From Nemania diffusa (lineage: Eukaryota; Ascomycota; Sordariomycetes; Xylariales; Xylariaceae): a stretch of DNA of 64,000 bases. Shown one piece after another: positions 55,621 through 64,000 of this stretch (positions are counted from its first letter, which is position 1; every line of letters begins with the position of its first letter). The notes beneath the pieces are model-generated. The model made no database searches and was not told the DNA's origin. It saw only the letters and a program-made list of their open reading frames with translations. Position numbers and translations under genes: made by a program. The DNA lies in assembly GCA_038501195.1 (NCBI GenBank), contig JBBPUQ010000006.1:2418001-2482000 (forward strand), given 5' to 3'.

Positions 55621-57799
55621 TCAATCTGATTGATACGGTGCCTCAGGCTGAGCTGCCGTAGCTTCGGATTTATCTGGGATGGGCTCACTACTGCTATGAC
55701 CATGCTGATCTAACGCGGCCTCTAGGCCGCTAAATAAGTCCGGGCTGTTTGCCGCATTATCATCTTGCGTCGGCGGCATGGGTTGCTCGTCCTGCGCTTC
55801 TTCTAGCCCAGCGGCGGAAATCAGTTGTCCGTCAGCTGAGGGGTCGTCCGCAGCTTGGACTGCCGCAGATTCTGTAGACGGAGCCGTGTCATTCTGAACT
55901 ATAGGCTCGGCTGCCAAATTTTCGTCCGTGGAATACTCGGAGATTTGTAAATCGCCTGATAAGGCCGCTTCGGCTGCTCCCATTTCTGGGTTGTCCGTAG
56001 AGGGCTCTACGCTAGTCGTCTCATTCTGAGTTTCCTCATCTATAGGTGACTCGTCAGGAGCTAGGTTGCTAGGCTCTATTGGTGGCACGAATAATGGGTC
56101 TTGTGCATCCGTTACTGCTGCTGAGCTGTCAGCCGTAGTCAAAGGCATCGCCTCAATAGATGCATCCGTGAATGTTAAAGCAACATCTTGCATGTCTACA
56201 TCAAGATCTGTCCTAACATCCCCGTCAATCGTCGGCATAGCACTAGCACTCATGGATCCATCAACAGTGCTTGTATCTATAGCGGGAACGGGGTCAGGTG
56301 CTGATTCTGTTGGATGGAGCGCTTGGTCGGAACCATCTGGAGGGGTTGAAGCTTTGAGTGTAACCCCTTGGGATGGTGAATTGTGACCAGGGCTACCGAG
56401 AGACTGCGCTGAGATAACTTGTTTGAGAGGGCTGCCTGCAACGTGTGATAGGGGTAACAATGGCGCTGAGAGGTTAGGGTTTGCCAAGGGTAAGTCCTGG
56501 TTAGGTGTTAGACTCGTGGTTCCCGCTAACTCCCCAGTCGGGTTCTCAGAGGGTGTAATTTCCATGTGGTCAGATTTGGCTTCACTCTCGGCTCGTGAGT
56601 TAAAACCAGTGTCTCCATCAGCGCCGTCGCCCTCCTCGTCATCGTCGTCTCCCTCTTCGCCATCATCCTCGCCATCCTCGCCATCTTCACCATCTTCACC
56701 CTCGTCGTCGTCGGCCATTTCGATATCATTATTCTTAGATGGGGTGTCGTCTAGTTTCACGCCCTGCACCGTTGTTAGAGAGAAGGCACAATACATTCTT
56801 GTTATAATAAGATGAACACTCACCTGAACCCTATCACCTTGAACACCTGACACAACTCCAGTGGCCGCAGGATTGATTACATTCGTATTCTTGCTAACTG
56901 GCAGAGGCAACTTCTTCTTCCGACCTCTGCCCGGTCCCTTTGGTTTCCTCTTAGGAGGCGGCGGACGCCTTCGTGCAGGTGTTGCAGAGGCATCTGCGTT
57001 CGTGCTCGGAACCGGCACGGCTACGACGGTGGTTGATATGATCTCACCATCAACCGCCTGGCCTTCGTTGAGTGTGACCTCTTGTGTATACGGGTTCCCG
57101 GCGGCATCGATACGGCGAACAGTGGCCTTGGTCACGGTCGGACCGGGGGCAGCTCCACCAGCAGGGAGTTCAGACGACAGGGTGATGGTTCCCTTCCTTC
57201 TTTTCGCTAGATGAGAAATTGGAGCCCCTTCCGCATTGCGGGGAACTTGTTTCCAAATCTTGATCTGGAAGCCCTTCGTGCTAGGATCTTCCTCCTTCTT
57301 CTCGGGTTTTTCGAGCACAGCGGCTTCGGCTTCGGCTTCTTCTTCCTCAGCAGGAGCCGGCCGCTTATATAGTAGCCCGGAGCGAGAAGCTCGTAGGAGC
57401 TCTTGGGTATGGGGGGGCAGTAGTTGCGAGTCCTTGGGCATACCGTGGGGCAGCTCACGCGCCCAAACGTCGTTCTTGCGTGTAAGATCGGGCGGTGGAG
57501 GCGGCGTGATTATTACCCATCCATGGCGCCATTGACGAACCGGTAAGCCTGTTGAGCATAGGTTAGCAACGAGCACACTTGATCGTTCGGATTGTTATCG
57601 CTGTTGTCCGCGATTGTTGTTGTACGTCGGTGCTAGGTGCAGTATGGTAGATGGACATACCATCAAAGTCATCGTGTTCAACATAGCCACTCCGGTTGCC
57701 TCGGCGCGTTTGGGCTGTCTGGCGGAACTATGTCGATGAAGGCGCTTGTTAGAATAGGATTCGCGTAGTTAGCTGTGGATTCCTTACATTAGGAGCCAT
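55621..57799 (-). CDS. Conserved acidic protein with AT-hook-like basic motif (probably nuclear)
   Basis: Four exons on -: 57799-57788 (12 nt), 57727-57661, 57548-56824 and 56763-55621, giving 648 aa. The N-terminus [14 protein letters not shown] and [19 protein letters not shown], then [20 protein letters not shown] and [19 protein letters not shown], form a conserved block I associate with uncharacterised fungal proteins. A basic stretch at about 219-239 ([18 protein letters not shown]) resembles an AT-hook plus nuclear localisation signal. It is followed by a very acidic run (about 285-320, repeats of GED) and a long Ser/Thr/Pro-rich tail. Nuclear, perhaps chromatin-related, is inference. 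The third intron is exactly 60 nt and in frame; its GTGAGT, CTAAC and GTGCAG signals argue that it is real. Antisense frames here are shadows of the repetitive coding DNA. Confidence 0.82.
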
Positions 57800-58864
57800 G
57801 AGTGCAGCGCGTGAGAGGGCCTGATACAACTTTGTGCGATGGGAATGCGATGCGAATGCGACTAGACGCAGCCAGTGACGGTCATAACCAGACAATAAAT
57901 CGCTATGCGCAGTTCCAATTGACTTCAGACCACATCAAACCAGCACGTCGTGGTATTATATTGCGAAGGGTAATATTGAGCACTGAGAGGGAATCGGGTG
58001 TAAGCTAAATGTGGTGGTGCTGTCGGCGCTGGCGTTGCTATCGCAAGTCGGACATGATGCTCTTGTTCTCGGGAGCTTTTGCGAGATGGCGCGAGGCGTG
58101 CAGTGATGTTCAGAGCTGACACTGTGCTTATCTCTATATATACTGTACAATTAATGGTAGGTATCTATGTAATCGTATGCCTAGGCGTGGGGTGGCTTCG
58201 CACTGTATCTAGGGGGCAAGGGGGCGCAGGCAGAACATATGCGTCTGTAGCAATGGAAGTCTTATCATCGAGACTAGCAATGGTAGGTAGGTATTGGCTA
58301 TAGACGCATTTTTCAGGAATACCTAGATATGTAGTAATTCACTGCTGTATTCCATAACCTTTGTTTCACGTATCATTAGACACAACCCATGGCCACTGAA
58401 AAACGGAGCTGAGTTAACCACTGTATTTATAACCTGTCAAAGCCACCTGGCACTCAAGTGCGTACCTTCGGTAGGTATTCTGTACCTCCACCACCTAAGA
58501 GTCGCCTGCCTATACGAAAGAGTCGAGTTCGTGGGGTCCCATGTCAACGCCAGCTTTTTTTACGCATTCGCCAAAAAGCACCCCTTCTTGATTCTATGCT
58601 TCCTCGCTCTCGCCGGAGCTAAAGCAAACGCATCCGATGGTTTGCATGCATGATGTACAGTCGTATGTATGTGTATATCGTAGTAGTGGTAGTACAACGA
58701 GCGCATCCCGATCTCTGCAACGCTTGTGTTGTTTTAATAGAGATCAACGACCCAGCCCATATTCCCTAGCTAAAGGCAAAAAAGCGAAGAGACTCTCAAT
58801 CCCATCTGCTCTCTAGGTTAGCAAGTGCACCATGTTCTATGTTTATGACGGTACTTGTCTTCTC
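57800..58864. other. Intergenic region upstream of the acidic protein gene
   Basis: Promoter of the 57799 gene and 3' flank of ISD11. Short frames only. A GGTAGGTAGG motif lies near 58283. No gene identified. Confidence 0.5.
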
Positions 58865-59548
58865 TCACCCTGTGTCCTTTTGTCGTGCACGATCTCCCGA
58901 GCTGCCCTTCTGCTTGCCCTGCCAAAATCCGTTAGCCCTCCCCCTAAACGCTCAAGGCGCACACTATGCAGATAAATACGCACCGACATGCCTCCCTCCA
59001 CCACGAGTCGATCGATCTGGTAAAACTGGCTGACCACAGTTTGCCGCTGCCAAATAAGATTCCGTCAGCACACGATCCTTCCCATCCGGCTAAATAAAGA
59101 AATGAAATGCCAGTGACATGACTGTCCTAGCCGCGGAAAGCGATTCGCACCTTCATGACGTCTAGGTTCTTGAGCCCGTTCTGGATGAGATCTTGTATCT
59201 GCCTCGGGTCTTCAACGTCCTTGCTCTCGCGGAATGCATCCCTCGTCCGGCGTTTCGCGTACTCGCGGAAGTTGTAAGCCTGGAACTTGTCGCCTGTGCG
59301 AAGCAGTTGTCGGTACTGTATTTGCGTAAGCAGATAGAGACTACATTAGCTTGACGGTTTTGTAGGGGTTAAATGCCAAGTAAATAGCTTCCACGATATG
59401 CTGCGAACACGACAACAAAAGAGGGACGCAGCACAGCGCATGGACGATGAGACGAAGGCGAAGATGGGCTAGTTAAAGAGCATTGTTATCTTACCAACGA
59501 CCGAGCCTGTTGCGGCAGGTCGCCCTTGAGGGCTGAAACGATGGACAT
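58865..59548 (-). CDS. ISD11: Iron-sulfur biogenesis LYR protein Isd11 (LYRM4)
   Basis: Small mitochondrial-matrix partner that stabilises the cysteine desulfurase Nfs1 (with acyl-carrier protein) in Fe-S cluster assembly. Four exons on -: 59548-59495, 59315-59151, 59046-58984 and 58918-58865, giving 111 aa; all introns canonical, all phase 0. The LYR motif is at the first junction (ARSLYRQLLR). [16 protein letters not shown] and then [20 protein letters not shown] follow, and the conserved [14 protein letters not shown] closes the domain. The last exon adds a short hydrophilic tail. Because exons are tiny, simple ORF finding misses most of this gene. It neighbours a same-strand zinc-finger gene 520 bp away. 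Confidence 0.95.
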
Positions 59549-60067
59549 GCCGATATTGCGAGTTTATTTAAACAGCGGGAATTATATAGAGTGAGTGATG
59601 TGTGGTCGCTCCAGGAGCAAGTTGCGAATTGTCGCAGGAGGTATGTACCTAGGTGTATGTATGTGTTATGTTCTGCTCTATGTTCTGTTAGTAGGCGGGC
59701 TGCAAATGATGCAACGGATGGCAAAGTCGCTATGGCAAAGTCCCTAGCCACAAAGTCCCAAGCTCTCTTTTTTCTGGAGCTCCTCCCACCAAAACTCGGC
59801 CCTAACAGTCACCGGCGCCGAGCGCGCGCGCATCTATCGGCCATTTCGGCGCAGCCGCAATCCGCAACCGCCAAACTCGTGGTGTATTTGTATTGGATTG
59901 TTCATATGTTCATCTATTCACATATTCGCCTCCCACAGAGCATCGAGAATAATTCTATTTCTCCTTTCCGTGCTCATGGAATATTCTGCTTAGAATACAA
60001 TACTAGATACAACCTACGCTAGACAAAACATAGGTAGCTTCAACAAGGCCTGCCTACTTAGACCTGT
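59549..60067. promoter_or_regulatory. ISD11 promoter / zinc-finger gene 3' flank
   Basis: About 520 bp upstream of the ISD11 start. Contains TATGTACCTAGGTG near 59641. No gene seen. Confidence 0.5.
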
Positions 60068-61466
60068 TTACAGAATACTTGCTTCCGTCCTCTGCTGCCA
60101 ATCAGCTATGGCATCACGCAGGTGGATTACGTGCTCCTCGATATCCCTAGCCGAGTACCGCGTCGCATCGTCTGGATCAATTTCAAGTCGACCTTTGTCG
60201 TCTATCTCGTATTTTCTTCTCTCTCGCTCAGGGATATGCACCCCGTCCCGATGGTGCTGAAAGTTCGCACCGTAACAGCGCGCAGCGCAAAAGATAGACG
60301 CTTGTCCCGAGTGCTCTACGCATTCTCGGCAAAGTACCACCAGCGATTCTTCGACCTCCATTTCTATGTCTGGTTCAGTCAGACGCAAGCAGCTCTGGCC
60401 CGACGAACACTCGTGTGATGTCTCAACGTGTGAGTCCTGCGTAATTACGGAATGCATCATTAGTGTGGAGCTACATAGTCTAGGTAGGGAGTCTTACGTA
60501 GCCTTCTTCATGACAAGTTTCCGAGCAGAATAATGTCGGTTCATTCAACACTTTATAATGGTCGGCGAGCAATTGGCACAATGGGCAGGCTAGGAACTCC
60601 CGCGCGTCGACGACCTTGCTGCAAACGGAGCACGGAGATGTCGTATCGGCAGCGTTCTCCATAACTGCTCGGGCCTTTTCTTGTCGCACCTGGTCCCTCT
60701 TGTTCTTATCGAGCTCGTGAGCCGCTCGCGCTCGTCGGAGTTCTTCCAGTTTCTTCTGCAATCTTTGTTTTTGATCTAAGTCTCCCTTAGCAGACTGACG
60801 ATCACGGACCATAACATTCATCACATCGGCAACCGGTTTTCCATCTGCAATCATGGCGATATAGGGCTGCGACTGAGCAGCGAGAGTGGGGTCGCGCTCA
60901 GGTTGAAATAGAGCCTCGATGTACGCATGGGCCCGGGCCGCAGGAGGTTGCCCTGGCTTCACTTGGGTCACAAATTTATTGGATGCCTCGTCATATAGCT
61001 CAGCATCCACACCCAAGCATTGTCTCAGTACGGGTATAAGTTGGTCATTAGGGATATCTCGGTCGTTTAGTTTCTGTTGGATTATCCGGGCTTCAGCTGG
61101 CGACGTAGTAGCTAAATGAAGCCCGAGGCTGCGAGCTTTATCCCGAAACCATTCTTTCTTCTCGTCCGCTATTCGCTGCTCAATGGCCTTGAGATCGACT
61201 TCATTTTGTCGAGCCTTGGAAAATAGATCATCTAGCTCCTGGAGGAAAACCCTCCGGCCCGAGAACCATTCTTTTATAGCCGAGTTTAGATAGCGATCCC
61301 TCAAACGATTGATCAGGCGCGTCCAGCATTCAGGACACTCAACCACATGGCTCTTTCCATGCTCTCCAATGCATGAGCTTTTAATATTTTCCAAATCCCT
61401 AGCACATGTGACTGAATCCCGTTGGCCCCTCTGGAGAGTCTCGATTTCATCCCATGGGTCTAACAT
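60068..61466 (-). CDS. Cysteine-rich zinc-binding protein with long coiled-coil region, unknown function
   Basis: Exons on -: 61466-60498 and 60436-60068 (61-nt intron GTAAGA...ACGCAG), giving 445 aa. A first Cys motif sits near residue 45 (CPECW), followed by a helical region and a charged coiled coil around residues 230-270 (QKQRLQKKLEELRRARAAHE). A cluster of CxxC pairs then spans the intron: CSVC, CPLC, FCSETCH, CRECVEH and FCAARCYGANFQHHR. This resembles MYND- or zinc-ribbon-like modules but does not match one cleanly. Probably binds several zinc ions. The start ATG at 61466 is chosen over a GTG seven codons upstream. Role unknown. Confidence 0.78.
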
Positions 61467-62084
61467 ATTCAGAAAACAGGGCCACACAGATGCTTAGACA
61501 CCTAACGTAGAGTGTGTCCGTTGATTGTCTAGGAAGTCTTCTTATGGTGGTTTTTTCCCCCAGTATATCAGGTAGCAAACCCAATTAAAACTTGAGAGGT
61601 TTTCAGCAGCTAGTTTATTAGGAGCCTTCGTGAAGATCAAGGTGGAGGATCCTCGGAAACTGAAGTGGCGTTGGAAAGGCCGACGTTCAAAATGAGCAGT
61701 TGAGTTCCCAGTGTAGAGTGGCGATTTGCGGTATCTCACCGATATACAATTATAGGAGAAAATTAAATTGAAGTTAAGCTTTTCATAAACTGCTGATGTG
61801 TTGTGAAAGTGTGAAGGCGTAAACATATAACAATTAAGAGAGCTCTTAGTGAACTGCCTAGGTACCTTAGGTAACTACCTGAAGGTACATATATGTACCT
61901 ATAGTACTATATGGTATATAGAAATGCCCCAAATTGCACTAAGCGAGAAGAATTGCCAGCCCCCTTCCTCCCATGTATTCTGTAATGTCGAATTTCTTGA
62001 TGTATCAATCGCATCCAACAAATTCCACACTATTCATCGCATACCATACCGCCCTAGTTTACCGTGTACACACAGCATCTTATC
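61467..62084. promoter_or_regulatory. Divergent promoter region zinc-finger gene / SF3b5
   Basis: About 620 bp between divergent genes. Contains CCTAGGTACCTTAGGTAACTACC near 61857-61880, one of the scattered TAGGTACC motifs, about 205 bp before the SF3b5 start. Confidence 0.5.
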
Positions 62085-62435
62085 ATGGTAAATCTAATTT
62101 CCCTTCTTATCTTCTCTTCCCGGGCATCGCATTGCTAACAACCCCAGGCCGACAAACTACGCACGCAACAAGAGCTCGAGCGCCTGCAAGCCAAGTACAT
62201 TGGAACGGGACACCCAGACACGACCTCGTGGGAATGGCGGACGAATATATCGCGCGATACGTACTCGAGTCTCGTTGGTCATCCACCGCAACTAGCGTAC
62301 ATATCCCTTGCGCAGAACGAGCCCGCCGCCAAAGTACGCGCCCAATTGATCCGGAAGATGATTCAACCATGTGGTCCGCCGCCTCCGCGTGAAGGGGAGG
62401 AGCACATTCTACAGACAGGGCGAAATGGCAATTAA
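62085..62435 (+). CDS. Splicing factor SF3b subunit 5 (SF3b10)
   Basis: Smallest SF3b subunit (human SF3B5, yeast Ysf3); part of U2 snRNP and branch-site recognition. The coding exon 62148-62435 begins ADKLRTQQELERLQAKYIGT and holds GHPDTTSWEWRTN, RDTYSSLVGHPPQLAYI and AKVRAQLIRKMIQPCGPPPP, nearly identical to the family everywhere. The initiator ATG (62085-62087) is separated from it by a 60-nt intron (GTAAAT, GCTAAC branch, CCCAG), so the first coding exon is the ATG alone. Length 96 aa against 86 in human, with a short extra C-terminal tail. It is convergent with NSE3 with only ~185 bp between stops. Confidence 0.96.
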
Positions 62436-62619
62436 TACTCTCCGTCGCCTACGCCGACTATCGTTAGCTGGCTGTCTCAAGCCACAACGTTGAAGGATAG
62501 AATATTCTACACAAAGCGCAATTGGATCATTCAGCCAAGAGGCTTAGATTCTTTTATACTAGCAGAGTTATCATCGGACAGTATAAGTCATACCAGTGCC
62601 TTCCATCAACCAACGACGC

Positions 62620-63726
62620 CTATTCATCCTCTTCTTCTGCCGCCCTAGGTCTATTCGCGGCTCGAGCCTGCCCTACGCCTCGCACGCCCAGGCTCTTCTC
62701 CAGCTTCGTATCGAAGTCGTCGGGCGGATCGCCCCAGATCTCACCAACAACTTGGGCGATACTCTGAGGGGACACCTCGACTTTACCTCGCGGCCCAACA
62801 CACCACGTAATCGCGTCCTCGTCTCCTTCGACCCTCTCAACCACTTTATCGAGATACCCTTGTCGGATGAGTTTCTGCAATATATTATCGGTCTTGTCCA
62901 TTGGGAGGTTCTGGCTTGCGTTGAGACGGGTCAAGTAACGTCTTAGCTTCATATCGCTGAGCTCGCCACTGGACATTGTGATGAGTGCTATGACGACCGT
63001 ATAGAAGCCGATATAGGCGGCTTCTTCGGCGGTGCTCGGTATACGCGAAGGACCGATAATGGGTTGTGTTCTATATTCTCTAGGCAAGGAGGAGATCAGG
63101 ATATACTGGCGGGAGGACGCAGACGCCTGGGAGGCACCTCTCTTAACGGCTTCTGGATGAAGTGTGAGACGTCGGTCAGTGGGTTTGCCCAGAATAGATC
63201 GGTGGTACGAGCACCGAAAATCCATAGCTAGATATGTATCCAACGACCTTTTTACTTACTTTGCTTGTCCTTTAACGTGCGCCTCTCCCTAACAGGCAAC
63301 TCAACCATTTCCATGCCGAAGACTTTCTGTAATTGCTCTTGTGCAGAATCGAACACTCTTCTAAAGGATCTCGCTTGCGTTCCAAGAACTAGCATAGTAG
63401 ACAGTCAGCGAGCAGTCCCGCCAAGGACGGCACTGAGCTTGGTCACCTTGATCTCTTATCCCGTCGCGTTTAATCGGCATCCTAGCGTATTCGCAGGCTA
63501 GAGCGTAACGCACGAGCTTCTTGACGAGCTGATCATCAGATGTACTATCAGCACCAGCCGCTCTGTCCATATCAATGTCGCGTCCGTCTTCGTTTTCGGA
63601 GGAATTAGAGCCATCGTCGGATTCAGGGCCACGTTTCACCTGGCGCCGACTTCGACTAGTGTCTTCCTCTTCTTCCTCTCCTCCACGATGGCCTGTCCGC
63701 CTGCGCTTTTGTGTCTGAGGAGGCAT
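62620..63726 (-). CDS. NSE3: SMC5/6 complex subunit Nse3 (MAGE family)
   Basis: Part of the Nse1-Nse3-Nse4 module of the SMC5/6 DNA-repair complex; binds DNA and stimulates the Nse1 RING. Exons on -: 63726-63447, 63388-63260 and 63149-62620, giving 312 aa, phases consistent. The N-terminus is basic then acidic and disordered. The MAGE domain starts near DDQLVKKLVRYALACEYAR and continues across the second exon (FRRVFDSAQEQLQKVFGMEM) and third exon (YILISSLP, AAYIGFYTVVIALITMSSGE, LIRQGYLDK). A family-typical winged-helix segment ends near ITWCVGPRGKVEV. The ATG at 63726 gives MPPQTQKRRRT; a non-ATG extension upstream is ignored. Confidence 0.94.
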
Positions 63727-64000
63727 CGTAATGCGATGTAAGTTCGTAGACTCCAAACTGGAGTGGGAGCAGGTAAGTCGTGAGCAGCGAGACTGTAGTA
63801 CAGATAGTTATTTCCGAGTCTCCTGGGTCGTGATTAATACTGCTCAGGTAGTCGTCATACGGCAGAACAACTAACTTAAGTAATCTTATAAGTTATAAAA
63901 TATACCTACAGAGTAGATAGTAGAGTGGATTGTAAATATTTAGGTAAGTCTAGGGTTCCTACCTACCTAAGGTACCTACCTAAAGATTACAGGGGGGTAC
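63727..64000. promoter_or_regulatory. NSE3 promoter ending in TAGGTACC-type repeats
   Basis: Short upstream region of NSE3. The last 50 bp contain clustered CCTACCTACCTAAGGTACCTACCTAAAG-type copies (63959-63985), the densest set of this motif in the window. Confidence 0.55.

Noticed and set aside
56066..56815. Open + frames opposite the acidic protein
   Set aside because: Shadows of repetitive acidic coding sequence (Ser/Pro runs mirror the GED repeats).
1..64000. CRISPR arrays, prokaryotic operons, phage or viral genes
   Set aside because: No direct-repeat/spacer arrays, no ribosome binding sites, and genes are intron-rich and fungal throughout.

Overview
This window looks like nuclear chromosomal DNA of a filamentous ascomycete (Pezizomycotina, most likely Sordariomycetes). 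The signs are many short GT-AG introns of about 40-190 nt, often with CTAAC or CTGAC branch sites, and typical fungal genes: a Zn2Cys6 transcription factor, a LaeA-like methyltransferase, a Neurospora RO-10-type nuclear distribution protein, DASH subunit Spc19 and SHO1. I read nothing prokaryotic, viral or CRISPR-like. Gene models were built by hand from reading frames, splice sites and phase agreement. Coordinates may be off by a base at some splice junctions.

Layout. 1-11.4 kb is an accessory segment: a three-exon cytochrome P450 (1849-3644), a four-exon LaeA/UMTA-like methyltransferase (6794-7942) and a Zn2Cys6 transcription factor (8396-11261), all on + and separated by AT-rich DNA. It may be the edge of a specialised-metabolism cluster continuing to the left. 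11.4-15.5 kb is core: SQT1 (-) and fumarase (+) diverge from a 740-bp shared promoter. 15.5-18.4 kb is gene-poor and holds a probable tRNA-derived SINE. 18.4-30.4 kb is mostly core: an AVT-type vacuolar amino-acid transporter (-), an RO-10-like dynactin-associated protein (+), the osmosensor SHO1 (+) behind a long leader, the kinetochore subunit SPC19 (-) and an unrecognised proline-rich protein (-).

30.4-44.8 kb is mostly accessory and AT-rich. It carries a secreted PL4 rhamnogalacturonan lyase (-), a tRNA-Gly(UCC)-like gene, a MYND zinc-finger protein (+), two weakly supported small spliced genes, and a spliced small secreted cysteine-rich protein (41866-42172, -) alone in a large gene desert.

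44.8-64 kb is gene-dense and housekeeping: ERF2-type DHHC palmitoyltransferase (-), a small single-span mitochondrial protein (+), phosphoserine phosphatase (-), a patch of decayed or unresolved exons (51.9-53.2 kb, -), PAPS reductase (+), an acidic AT-hook-like protein (-), ISD11/LYRM4 (-), a zinc-finger protein (-), SF3b5/SF3b10 (+) and the SMC5/6 subunit NSE3 (-). These housekeeping genes serve unrelated basic processes. The possible functional group is the P450/methyltransferase/regulator trio. The best candidates for something new are the cysteine-rich secreted protein, the SINE-like element, the dispersed TAGGTACC palindromes and the small unrecognised spliced genes.
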